Shown piece by piece: positions 10,215 to 23,400 of a DNA stretch of 64,000 nucleotides; position 1 is the first letter of the stretch, and every line of letters starts with the position of its first letter. Source of the DNA: Pararge aegeria (lineage: Eukaryota > Arthropoda > Insecta > Lepidoptera > Nymphalidae); the NCBI RefSeq assembly GCF_905163445.1, contig NC_053187.1, positions 10,292,001 to 10,356,000 on the forward strand. The letters are read 5' to 3'. Position numbers and translations under genes: made by a program. The notes under the pieces are model-generated. The model ran no database searches, was not told where the DNA came from, and saw nothing but the letters and a program-made list of their open reading frames with translations.

Positions 10215-10430
10215 CTGGTTTTTTTTTTTTTTTATTAACGATAGGCCAGCGTTTGACGACAATCATGCCCGTTAGAAAGCAATGATGAGGTCTAGGTTGG
10301 AGCACGCTTGCCTAGAAAAAGCCTATTCACTCTAGCCTTGAAGGTACTTAAATTATACGTGGCAGGAAACACAGTTACCGGGAGGGCGTTCCACATCTTA
10401 GCGGCACGTATCAGAAACGTGGATAAAAAA
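10215..10430 (-). pseudogene. C-terminal LINE fragment (CR1/Jockey-like RT end)
   Basis: The minus strand reads IRAAKMWNALPVTVFPATYN, then LSTFKARVNRLFLGKRAPT, a stop, then SSLLSNGHDCRQTLAYR and a stop followed by an A-run (T-run 10219-10234 on the plus strand). W-N-x-LP...FP..YNL..FK is the usual last stretch of CR1/Jockey-type reverse transcriptase ORFs. Confidence 0.7.
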
Positions 10431-10579
10431 TTATCTATAATAGAGCCTCATTAAAATTATACAATACCTCACCCTTCCTGTGTGCTGCCAAAATTACCAT
10501 TCTAACATCTTAAATTATTAGACAAAGCATAGAGCGTTTTGCACCCACTAGGCATTTCATAGCTTCGTCATAAGGGCAC

Positions 10580-10900
10580 AGCATCATCATCATCATCACA
10601 TCAACCGACAGACCACTGCTGGGCATAGGTCTTTTGTAGGGAGTTCCAAGTTCCACGGTTCTGAGCCGCTTGGATCCAGCGGCTACCTGCGACGCGCTTA
10701 ATGTCGTCTCTCCACCTCGTTGGGGGCCGACCAACGCTGCGCTTACCAGTTCGGGGCTGCCATTCCAGCACCTTGGGACCCCAACGTCCATCCTTTCTCC
10801 GAACTATGTGCCCGGCCCATTGCCACTTCAGCTTCGCGACACGTTGAGCTATGTCGGTTACTCTGGTTCTTCTACGAATCTAGGGCTAGGGCACAGAATA
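10580..10900 (-). pseudogene. RTE-type LINE C-terminal fragment
   Basis: The minus strand encodes RRRTRVTDIAQRVAKLKWQW, then KVLEWQP, then RSVGRPPTRW and DDIKRVAGSRWIQAAQN, ending near a (CAT)n run at 10583-10595. This is the common end of lepidopteran RTE-like endonuclease/reverse transcriptase ORFs. Related pieces are at 34085-34300 and 61778-62215. Confidence 0.8.
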
Positions 10901-10959
10901 CACATTACAACTTTTCTATGAGTTCAGCCATCAGCAAGCCAGCCCTGACGCTATAGTAG

Positions 10960-11385
10960 CTCCATTATTTATTTGTAGTCCTCTTTGGCTAGGCTATATT
11001 TTACTCTACTAAGGTGCGACTGGTTGAACCGCCACGAAGTCTTATTGATGGCCTCAGTAACAATCATTAATTAAGAATTTTTATAGTTTATATTAGGATA
11101 GGTCAAGCTGAGGGTACCACGTAAAAATAAATTGAATACTTCGATTTAATTTTATTTGTCTAGGATCTTATACCTAAAATAGAAAATGTCTAGTAATAAA
11201 ACAAGAAAATCACATAGTTATTAACTTACTATCATTTTGTATTTATGGAAGCTATATAGTACATTATTTTTAAAATCTTTACATTATCCTTATAAAACAA
11301 GATACAGTATTAAATACATGTAAATAGCATTACCTAATATTTACAATTCCTCAAAACAACTATACAGTTTATTAAGTTATAATAA
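10960..11385. other. AT-rich DNA, no gene seen
   Basis: No ORF or repeat family recognised. It probably contains the 3' UTR end of the SENP gene: a minus-strand AATAAA occurs at 11391-11386, 24 bases past its stop. Confidence 0.4.
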
Positions 11386-11414
11386 TTTATTGGATAAATG
11401 GACAGGCAACAGTT

Positions 11415-14400
11415 TCAACATTCATTTCTTTTAAACTTTTTATTTGATTCCGTCACCACATCTTCTAGTTTATTTATCCTTCTTCCTTTGAGAAAGGAAT
11501 TACTGTCATTTTCACTAACATTTTGTCGAACACAGTTCACACTGGATACATTTTGATTATGTACACCATACTTTTTGTCACTTAAAGTTTTACTCTTATT
11601 TACTATTAAAGTGTTTTGAATGTCTTTAACCAAATCACTAGGGTGCAGTTTATAAATAATTTGGTTTTCACTGTTCTTTATCATTTCTGGTTTTATTTGC
11701 ACCAATGACCTATTTTCATTGTCGCTAGAAACTCTTATTGATTTTCTAAGGTGAATAGTATCAGCGGAGTCAACAAAATTTCGTTTCACTAATATTTCAC
11801 CAGTAGAAGTTTGTTTCACAAATGTAATGGTTGGTCCTTCATTTTTGCCTTCACATTTTTGGACTTTGTTTAAACTTGAAGTGCCCTTGTCACCATCTGA
11901 GCCATCATCCTGTTCTTCTGTTTCAATTAAATTACCTGAAATAAAATAGGATAGCATAGTATATCTTATTTTTAATAACTTTTTCTTCTACAGGTTGTTT
12001 TCTTTATTAAAGAAAACAACTTATAAAAGAAAGAGTTCTTTTTTAGTAAAATTAAGCAAGATGTAGCAGAAAAGTTTAAGAATTTACATAGAATAATATA
12101 TATATATATATACTACGACACTACACACATCGCCATCTAGCCCCAAAGTAAGCGTAGCTTGTGTTATAGGTACTAAGATGTCTGATGAATATTTCTATAA
12201 ATAATATACAGCAATACTTATAATATACAGATAAACACCCAGACACTGCAAAACATTCATGTTCATCACATAAATATTTTCCAGTTGTGGGAATCGAACC
12301 CACTGCCTTGCACTCAGAAAGCAGGGTCGCTGCCAACTGCGCCAGTCGGCCGTCTCCAGACGGCAGTCGGTCAATAATAATGATGTCTTGAAGTGCATTG
12401 CCACTATGAGTGTGAGGCATGGATGGACGTTTTTCCATTAGCCAGCCCGGCACCAGCACGGCACCGGCAGGGCCGTTCACCGGCACCAGCGCCGGGGTTT
12501 CGTTTTTCCACTGCGCCGGTGTCGATGTCGGTTTACGCCTGGTGAGTGGTACAGTACTGACCCGAATAGCGAACCAAAATCTAAATACGAGTCCCTACGC
12601 TCCGCGCCGTCCTACCCGCCCCGCGCAGTTACACACTCACACGGCTACAATTCATATAAATATGCAATGCACATGCAATTTTGCCGGTCCGGCACCGGTG
12701 GGAAGCTTGCTACCCCGGCGACGGCGACGACGCCGGCAGGACTCAATGCCGAGCCGGCGCCGGCGCCGGTAAGTAAAAAAGCGAGCCATACATTTTTGCT
12801 TTCCCGGCAACGGGAAAACGCCCGATCTTTAAGGAATAGACACAAATAAGATTATTGCCAGTAGGGATAACATGCGCGCCATGAGATATTGGTATAACAT
12901 TTTCTCGTCCTATGTCTATGACGTAAGATGAGAAAATGAGTAGTCTAGTCGACAAGTTGAAAATGGTACAAAATAGAGATACTGCTCTTAAAATTACGTG
13001 CGATAGCTCATTGGATCCGGAATGACGTCTAGAAAAATGTGCTAAAAGCGTGTATTACACATAAAAAATTGCAAAAGTTATAAACAATTAAAGATGAAAA
13101 AAAATGGCATTTCGTTTTTTGCCAATATTTCATAAACTATTAATATTTAAGAAATACACGCTTTTAGCACATTTTTCTAGACGTCATTCCGGATCCAATG
13201 AGCTATCGCACGTAATTTTAAGAGCAGTATCTCTATTTTGTACCATTTTCAACTTGTCGACTAGACTAGAGTAGCCATATAATAAAATCCAACCCACATC
13301 AAGGTAGATTTGGGACTTAGAAATAAATATGAAATAACTTTGCATTAGTTATGCAGTGTTTTATCACCCAAATTTGTTTGTTTGTTTAGCCCCAAATGTC
13401 TCAAAACTAACTCAATATGGGTTGGATCCTTTTCTATGGTTGGATCCAACAGTAGTAGCAATATCAAAATAAAACTGCTTTAAATGAACGTAGTAAAATT
13501 ATGTACCTATTTATGCAATAAAGTATTCGAAATAAATAAACAAATTATTATAATTACCATTTAAGGTTGGGAATGTGATGTCAGGCAAAGCTAAATGCGA
13601 GTCTGGATTAAATTTGTGCATTAAAGTTTTCAGCAAATTCGATATTTCTTCTCGTTTTCTTGTTACAACTATTTCATCAAACCAATTTGACAATTGCTTT
13701 ATAGGCAATGAATAATCCATTACTGGGTCCTAAAAATATAATTTCACACAATATTTTATCAATATACAGCTATAACAGTTTTCTAACTAATTATGAAGTA
13801 ATCAATACCTTAAAAAACTGTTCTACATATTGTAAAAGATATAATCCACAATCAGTGAAATTATTTTGTTGAGGCACTTTTGGGCAGCACCCTTTGATGT
13901 TGTCTTTGTTGAATATTTTGCTTTTGGAGATCTGTAAAAAAAAAAATTTAATATAATGAAAAATAAATATGGAAGTTCAATTTAGATAGTTTTGCATGTC
14001 TACTTTACCTTCGTCTGATATTCACATGTCAAGTAGTCACGTAATGTTGCCACAACTCTAGATCGGGAAGCACCAGCTAATGAGTCAAATATTAGTATAC
14101 AAGGTCTGAAACAAGTATAAAAAGGTATCAAATAATTTGCTGATAATACCAGGAATTTCTATTCTTATATAATTTGTGCTGTCTGTAAACACAAAGTTGT
14201 TTAACTTACTGTTTAATTGGTTCATTTTTTCTAACAACCGCCACCTCAGGCTTCTTTTCAGGTGGAGGTTTTTCTTGTTCCTCGTCATCCGTGTCACATT
14301 GCATATCTAAATCACTTTCCTAAAAACAATATTATCTTAAATTATATAAAAACAGATTGAGATACAGCTACAGCTTGTGAACTGAATTGAAATGTGTAAA

Positions 14401-17400
14401 GTATGTTCTTTATAAAAGTCAGTATAAATTTGGACCTAGCACTACAGAAATGAATTATTTTAATATTATAAGGGATAGAAGATAGAATATTTTTAGAGAG
14501 ATAGAAGCGGCAATAGCTTAGTGATAAAGACTTTGGCTTCACTTTTGGGGAGCCGAGCTCAAATCCCATCATGCACCGGTATGCGAGTTTTAAGTAATTA
14601 AATATCATTACTAAAACATTGTAAGGAAAAACCTGCATATATGAGATTTATCATAATGTGCTCAAAGGCGCGAGAATTCCACCAAGCCGCACTTAGGTTT
14701 GGTGGACTATGGCCTAATCCGTTCTCGAAAGTGGGCTGGTAAGGGATTGGTGATGATTATTAGAGATATACATTCCCCAAGTAGTTTGCACCTGACCTAT
14801 TTTTCCTAATAACCATAGCTACTTGCCTAAGATATCATGAGGACTGCTATACCAATACATTTTTTTATCAATACTAATATAAAAAGAAGCAAAGTTTGTG
14901 AGGTTGTAGGTAGTAATCTCTGGACCTATATTGAAAATTCTTTTACTAATAGAAAGCCACATTACTTGTGAATGTCACAGGCTATGTTGCACTAACCCAT
15001 AATATGAAAAGTCTTTTTCATGGTAAAACAACTATCACAACAATAACAGTTAATTAGATAAAATAGTACTCAACTAAAGTTAAGTACTAATTACCTACAA
15101 AACCTTTCTTATTATATACTTTACTGGGAATGACTTAAGTGCACATTGTTATTGTAGGTACTTAATTTTGTTAAAACTTGTCATATAAAACATAAGTATG
15201 TCAGACTGACCAGTCTGACATACTTATGTTGTTATCTTACCAGTTAGATAATAACAATTTACCTCAGCTTCAGCTTCATCCCTTTCACTTAGATTGTCTG
15301 AATCACAATTCAATGTCAATTGCTCCTGTTTTGTTAATGGGGTGATTGTTGTGCTGCCTATCTGCATTGACGACCTGCGCTCTGCAAATATGAAGTCAGA
15401 GTTAACTTTAAGACACAAAATAATCATTGTCAATCACAAAACAATCATGTATGTCCACGATTGCTAATATGCTGCTTAGAAGAATAACTAAAATAAAAAA
15501 AGACTAACCTCTCTTTTTAATTTGTTGTGGGATAACTGTCCTGTTGTCAATCATACTTCTACATCCCTCCAAGCTGGGATAACATATAATTGCTACAAAC
15601 CAGTGACAATTTTCATTAATAGGAACTACAATAAAGTCTTTCTCAAATATATTAACATTCTTTGTCCAAGTTTTCACTCTTGCATGTCTTTTTTGAGCTG
15701 GTGTTAAATTACTATCCCATTCATGAGGATTTGAACTTCTATTCACTTTGCTGGGTTTAGTTGTTAACCTTTTATAAAAAAATGTGCTAAAAATATGAGT
15801 CTTTTCTCTCTGACTGTGTGTTAAAATATCGTGAACTAAATGTTTTAAATAAAAATCTATAATAACATCGTTCAAGAACTGGTCTTGAGCTAGGCACATG
15901 TAATCTTCTGTATTAATTGGAATCCCGCCCTTTCCTGGGGGATATATTAAAATCTGGCGTATTTCAGCAGGATTAGAACTGAAATAGAAATGAAAATGTT
16001 ATAAAATTGATATACTATTTTTGATGAATAAGCATTGGCCAGGTTGACAATGATTGGCTATAATGATTACTATCGAATGATAGTTATAATAACTGGGACT
16101 GGCTCGGCACGGCTCAGGGTTCAAAAAGTCCAATTTTACTAACTTTTAATAAAAAATGTTGACAGAAATTCAATACCTAACATTTTCCTGTCTAACAGAT
16201 TCCTAACTTGAACCCAGGTCCTTGTAATCCATAGTTATCACTAGACGAATAACAAACAGATAAATACTCAATACAATACAATTTATATACCAAATATGTG
16301 AATAACAAATTTACCTTTTAGCTCCTGAAGCAATGGCAGCTGTCATGGATCTGGTGGTCAATTTTGAGACATTATTGCTCTCCTTAGGACAAGTCCTAAC
16401 AAGGATTTCATTAGCCTCTCTATTACTCAGTTCATCCATTACTTTCCCAAACAATGCTTTAAAGGCAATTTTAGCTTCATCTGTCATTCCTTCAGGCAAC
16501 AAAGTTATCCTTTTGTAAGGGTCTTCTTTTGACATAGGATTATAGTAAAAACCTAATAAAAACATTAATAAATTATCTCTAGCAAATAGTGCATCTTTGA
16601 AAGAGGTATCACATTTTTAAATATAAGAAAAAAATATTTTTTTATTAAATTTTATTTAGTTTAAGACCACCAAACAGTTATATAGGTGAACAAGATCCTG
16701 ACAACCAGCTAATTTTACTTGACCAAGTCCTCTTACCTGATTCATCCACCATATCTAACGCTTTCCTTATATGTACACCACATTTATTCATAGTATATAA
16801 GAAAACAACTGGTAATCCTTTACCAAAATGCACTAATATTCTAACAATTTCTTTCAATGGTATTTGAAGTGCAACTTCCCTTGATTCATTTTTTAATGAT
16901 GGTGCCACAATCTTTATGCCCCTTATTGATATGTGTACCTAAAAGATATAACCATATTTAGTGGATAAATAACAAATGACATGTAATCTGACTCATATTT
17001 GGTACATTACCTTTTCTTTTGGTGTGTATCTGTATGAACCTATTCTTATTGTTCGACAGTTGAGGAAAGCTTCAATACCTTGTAAATTCTGAGAAATCTC
17101 TTCTCTGCTTTCATCTATAATATACCATTAAATTCATTAACAATAATCTATATGCAGCAATTTTATCAGCCGTAACAAAAAATTATACATAAAAGTTTCA
17201 TCATATACAACATGGGACAGGCGTTATGTCTTAGTATCGATAGTAAAATTGAATATACATATAATTGAATGTATATATGATAACACATATAATGTAAAAA
17301 TACATCAATTGCAACAGTTCTGCTTTCAGTATTCTGTGTTCTTTTGTCCCGACAGGGAACTGAAACATCTCGGTTTTTCAAACAGACTAGACTAGACTTT

Positions 17401-20400
17401 AATGTTAATAAGGTACCAATTTTCTTTCCATTGTGGTTGCCAATGAGCACAGTGTTCATCTCAATTAATAAAATATGGAAAAGAAACAAAACTTAGTTAA
17501 GTCTAGCATTGAAAGTTATTTTGATAACCAAGACTACCAACAACAAATTATGGGTTATATTTCTACTTGAAACCTAATGTACTGAAAATGGAGATATAGT
17601 TTGTTATTATATATTTTAAGGTATAAATCAGCTGGAAAGATTATGGCTACTACTGCGGATTAAAGCTGAGTTGCACACTTAGAAAGTCATGTTGTAATGA
17701 ATACTTATAAATTTGCACTTCATCTAAAAATTCAAATCAATCAATGGGTGGCGGTGAAAGTTATTGACCGGAATAAATGCTTTACCATTGATAACAACAC
17801 AATATTACTAACCACTCTGTACTAAGAATCATAAATAAATCAGACTGTTACACAGTAACCTCGTAAATATTGACTATCAAATGATTAGATATTTGCCATG
17901 AAATTTAAAAAAAATAGCTAGAATTACTTCATCTTAATGTATATAAGTATAGTTTTTAACAGAGAATTTGGGTAGTGCGCAATTCTATGTTTGCCAACGC
18001 GCAACCGGTGTAATTTCATGCAGGTCCTTTAAGTCAATACGAGAAACATTACTGAGTTTTATTTTAACTAATGTGGGTTATTCTATGTATATAACACGTT
18101 CATCCAATAATAAAACACAAATGTTAAAAATTGATCGATACCAAGAGAACGTAAACGAATAATTGTCATATATATAGCGTTTATAAATGGTGAGATAAAT
18201 ACCTTTACGTCGTACGTTCATCGACATTTTATTTTCTACAATATCGCATAACAAGAAATAACAATTCACTAAATAACCACCATGAGTCCCGACTCGTCCA
18301 TGACACTTAGGGATGTGACGATATGGTCATAGAGCAGCCGATTGTTTGTCAAAAAATCGATATCGTGGCGATTATGGAAGACAACACTACGAATACGCGC
18401 AATACTGTTTCAACGACCTGGTTGGCTAAGTATACATTTCAACTAGCTTGTGATTGTTTCACATCTACAGTCAATCCCGATGGAATTGATCTATAAAATC
18501 GACGTTATTATGTGTTTCACCAATGATGAAACACGTAAAAACATGCACAAATGGCTTATAGTTTATAAACAACTTTAAAAAAATATACAAGTGTACAATC
18601 CTTATTCAATTTATCCACGATTAAATTTTGGTGTCGCATTCTTAGCTTTTTATTTAAAAAAAAAATGTGTAAACATTGCTACCACAGACTAAAAATGAAA
18701 TAAATTAAGTGATCGTCCACATTGATGATTCGTGCAGAACAGAAAAATAATAGTTATTTTAAATTATCAGTTTGTTAGTAGTCACAACGATAGTTATTTA
18801 TTCTTTAGTTTTTTTTAAATTCAAATTTTGTACCGAATAAGCGTGGTCTCGTGTAGAAAATGCATCGAACACATCATAAAAGACGATAACATGATGCGGC
18901 TCGGTGGTAGTGATGCGGCTCATACACCTTTGACCAATAGTTATCAACATATCACCTAAGAGTTGGTGAAACGATTTTGTTATAGATATTGCCTAAATTA
19001 TAAAGAATTCGATTTAGGCGATTCCTAGATTTAGTGAAAAAGGGCATGGGAGCTCTACCTAAATAATGTTATTTAAATAGCTTTTTCAGGTAGGAGGACA
19101 TAAAACGAAATTATTATTCTAAGTTACTTCGTTCAATAGTGTATTCCTAATATAGTTCAGCAATAGCGCATCACTAGAGGCAATGTTAAAATCGAGTCAC
19201 GTGATCAATACTGCCATATTTTAAATTTATGCTCAATAATGAAGCGGGCAGTGGAAGTACCAGGAGCACTCGCTCACATTTGCTCAATTTCACAAAGAAT
19301 CTTATTAATAATGAATTTAAAGTTCATAGTAATTGCGGTGTGACAACGAACTGTAGGTAGGTGGTAGTGTAACAGAAATAGGCTGAGGCAAGGTGAGTTA
19401 TCGAACATCACTAACTTGACTTAGATTTTCAGGATTAAGTTCATAAAGTTGTAGGTAAATAAATACCTAAAAACCTTACTAATTGATTCAGGAGAATAGC
19501 AATAAATCGAAACCCTTCTGGATCATTCCTTTCGTTTACAATTTCCGTGTAAAGAAGTTTCCAAGCCTCAGATAAATGTTAAAAAAGCGGGTCCAACGGG
19601 TCCGGGTCGCGGTTGAGTCAATCTGCTCTGATAGCGAAATGAAGCAACTTTGAAGCGAAACAAGACCTTGGATTCGACGGCGAATTGGCTCAGTGCGCAG
19701 CGACCCTGCTTTCTGGGTCCAAGGCCGTGGATTCGATTCCCACAATTGGAAAATGTTTGTGTGATGAACATGAATGTTCTTCAGTGTCTGGGTGTTTGTA
19801 TATATATTTTATAAGTATTTATGTATATTTTTCATTCAAATATTCATCAGTCGTCTAAGTACCCATAACACAATCAACGCTTACTTTGGCGATGTGTCCA
19901 TTGTCGTACCTAAAATATATTTTAAAAAGAAAAAGAGGAAAATTCTGGAACATTGGACTGCAGAGCTGAAAGAGTCATTAAGTGTTTTTAGTCCAAAGCC
20001 TCGAACGTAAAATTAATGTAACATAATAATTAAACTGACAAACTTTTGTTATTTTTTTAATTTAAATTTAATGATAATAAATAAATAATGCCGAGTGTCT
20101 TACGAGGCGACTAAGGGCATATAACGGAGAACGGGCAGCAGCGTCAGTTGTGCTACTACTACCATCTACTGTGATTATAGGAAAACTTCTGTAGAGGGAG
20201 GGACGGGACGGTACGGACTTTAGACCAGCAGAGGACTATTATAGGCTATTTATGATCTTAAAATACAATATACGCGGTGTTCGGTGCCTGCCCATGCGGT
20301 TGGAAGTTACTGATACATTACGAAAAAACAATGTAGGGATACAATAAATATTAGACTTAATTTTTACTCTGCGAAAAGCAGGAGAATATGTATGATGTAG

Positions 20401-23400
20401 TTTATAATTTTTTTCAATCTTTAAACTCTACACAAATAGATCTTCGGTAATGTAATCCCTACGCTAGTTTCGCTGTGACACCGACATCCTCACGATATGT
20501 TGACTTTACAACAAACAATTGTTAACAAAAGCAAAGTTTGGTGCGGAGTATAAAAATTATAAATTACACCATACAGATTCTCCTGCTTTTCGCAGAGTTT
20601 AGCAAATGAAGATTAATATTCCTTGTATACTATAGAACTCTGCAAAGTGACAAAATCAGTAAAAACTACAATGATTGTAATACAAGTAAGTTTTCCAACC
20701 TGACCAGTTGAAATAATATAATTGATTGAATTGACGAGGCGAATAATAGCAAGTGGAGCTGTGGCAATTGTTTGTAACTGACAAATGCCACGCTGCAATT
20801 TCAGATTGGATTGCTTACTTATTGTACAAGTACCACTTACCGTCCATATGGTCCATTCCGATGCCACTATCCGGGGTCCCACTTTCAATTTCACTGAGTG
20901 AAGGTTCCTTTATATTTATTGATTGTTCGTGCTAAAAAAAAATGTTGTAATGTTAGGTGTTCAAAAACGAACTATGAAAAATATTTAAAGTGAAAAAAGG
21001 TTATTCATGAAAAATATTTTTGCTTCACCATAGTTATAAATATGTAAGTGAATAAAGTTAAAATAAAACCTGCCTTTCTTATGGTCACCTAAACTACCAC
21101 TATGCAAATATCATGTGATATGTTTCTCTGCGAAAGCGAGAGTGCAGTCAGTTTTTTTTAATAAACTTAAACTGGTGTAGATTCTATGGAAATCTATTCT
21201 TGGACCGGACTTTGACGAATGGAATCCTAAACATAGTCTTCTGAATAAATAAATAAATAGTAAACAATGGAGCATTAAAATTAGGGCTAATTCTTTTCAC
21301 AGTGATTCCTGTAGAAAAGCTCTTGATTTTAGACCTACCAATTTAGTTTCTTTTCAGAGACTAGTGTACCACAGAATTGCCTTAAACTGCAATAAAAAAT
21401 AATGGTATCTAAAAAAAATTTCTGTTTATATAAATGTATCCTTACCTGATTACTGACCATAGAACTATTCGAGTCTTCCTCATCTGAACTCAAGGTTAAT
21501 ATAACTGGTTCGGGATCAGGTTGCTTTCCTCTAGGCTTTCTAACTCTAGCAGGTTTTTTTTCTTGCACAACCTTAGCAAAAAAAGCCATAATTTAGCGTC
21601 AATTACAAAGTGTAGATGAAAACCGAAATAATACTTCACAGGCTTTAGTGGAACATTATGTACTGTCTCTGAGACTTATATGTGAAACGGAAAACCTAAT
21701 AGATTTTGAAGAAACCACCGCCATAGTTTTTACTGTAAGAAATCAGATACAGGCCTTTTATCACATGTAAAATTAAAACCATGACTCCTGTCACTTTATT
21801 AAGTACGCGTCGCGTAGCGCAGGTACTGTACGTGCGTCGGTCTTTTATCATCAATAGGGTTGCCCAATATCCTACGCTGTATCTATTAAATGTATTCGTA
21901 CAGTTTCTGTGATTTTATTATAGTAATAAGCTAGTCTATGCGTATTTAATATTTTTCTTATGAAATATACTCATGAATCTTTCAACTTTATTTCTTAATT
22001 CGGTTACACATTGTATATATAAATAATAAAACAAATAATTTATAATATTAATACTTACAGCTTTACTGGTTAGTGTTTTCACTGTAGACTTCAATAAATT
22101 TAACTTTATACCTTCGCCACAAGTGCTAAAAAATAATATTAATATAAATGGCTTGAAATTCACAAATATGTATAGTTAATTATCTATAACCTTATTACCG
22201 TATCTCTGAAACATTGACGTCTGATCTTATATGACTGGAAAACTTTGGTTTGATTTAATTTTTGGATTTTTAAAAGAAGGAATTAGGAAAACGCAACACA
22301 ACAACAGGAACAGGAACAGCTCAAAAAATCGAAACATCCTTATCCGTTCTTTATATTGTATGAAGTTCATAAATGTTTATAAGAAAAATAATGTACTTAC
22401 ATCTGTTTTTCTAATAATGGTTTTTCTGGTTCTTTTTTCTTTTGTTCTACTTTCTTACTAGCTATTGGTATACTTTTAGGTTCTTCCGTGAATACTCGTT
22501 TACATCTTTAACAAACGTATATTAGGTGAGATGATGAACATTGAAAACTAAATTAAAACTAAGGAATGTTACAATATTGCTGATTGGGCAGATATAATAT
22601 ATTTCAGTGAGAACAATATCATAAGTTTGATCAAGATATAACTCTAAATACAGGACTAAAACATTTTCGAATTTGACCATATGTCCCAGTTATGAATTCG
22701 TACGATGACAAGTTTTTCGTCTGGTAAATAATTGCAAAATTATTAATATTATTGCCACACTACATCTACACAACCAAGATAATATTATTGCAACATTATA
22801 AAAACATTACTACTTTATAGTGTATTGATAGCTGTTCCAGCGCGACGTCTGCTCAATAAATTAATCCCATGCAAATTTTCAACCAATCAAACTTTCATCC
22901 AATACCATTATACCCCGACCCCTTCCGCGCTGTTTCCACGCCTGCTAAGAGTCTAAGCATGATATGTTAATAGCCTTTTTACTTCTACAAGAAACCAGGT
23001 ATCAAACGCAAAAAGGATGCTTCACATCCTACGGGTAATTCCAGAGTTTAAAAATCAAACTCCTCGGTTTTAATATTAATAATACGATCATAATGTTAAA
23101 CACAATTATTAAACAATAGCGTAACAGACCTTTGACAGCGGCTGAAGTCATAGCCGGTATAGCCACAAGACTTGCAGACTGCCAACATTCCATCAACGTA
23201 ACGTGGTGGCGGTGATCTTTGTTCTGGAGATTCAGGACTATTATTTACTGCGAAAATAAAATCAACTTATTTATGTTTATAAAATTGTTAATGTTCATAT
23301 AGTATGCAGGGAGGATGTTTTATAGTCAGTCACAAAATTTTACCATATTTAGCCATTAAAATTCTGTGCTGCATTAATACTAAATAAACAAAAAAGAATA

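Larger units (their letters stand above)
13809..15978 (-). other. Catalytic-domain exons of the SENP protease
   Basis: Five exons hold the split Ulp1-type domain. 15509-15978 carries YPPGKGGI, FLNDVIIDFYLKHL, HIFSTFFYKRL, VKTWTKNVNIFEKDF and ENCHWF. 15263-15381 and 14210-14319 form an acidic and proline-rich insert of about 75 residues (SERDEAEAE, CDTDDEEQEKPPPEKK). 14009-14105 carries the Asp (ILIFDSLAG). 13809-13931 carries VPQQNNFTDCGLYLLQY with the nucleophile cysteine. The motif order and the insert exclude SENP1/2/3/5-type enzymes. Confidence 0.93.
18236..20840. other. 2.6-kb SENP intron
   Basis: Holds a SINE (19676), a LINE/SINE-like fragment (20095) and a MITE (20367), described separately. 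The remainder, 18236-19670, is AT-rich with no recognised element. Confidence 0.6.

Noticed and set aside
10670..10956. Plus-strand ORFs of 78-83 residues
   Set aside because: Antisense of the RTE LINE C-terminus, which is recognisable on the minus strand.
12419..12849. Pro/Arg-rich ORFs in the GC-rich block
   Set aside because: Low-complexity sequence in several frames at once, no start context, no splice partners, inside an intron.
18078..18269. Separate SENP gene starting at MSMNVRRK (18227)
   Set aside because: The exon has an acceptor at 18236-18237 and fits phase 1 on both sides, and upstream exons match the SENP6/7 layout (SSDEED stretch before LNCRTIRIGS). One gene is the simpler reading.
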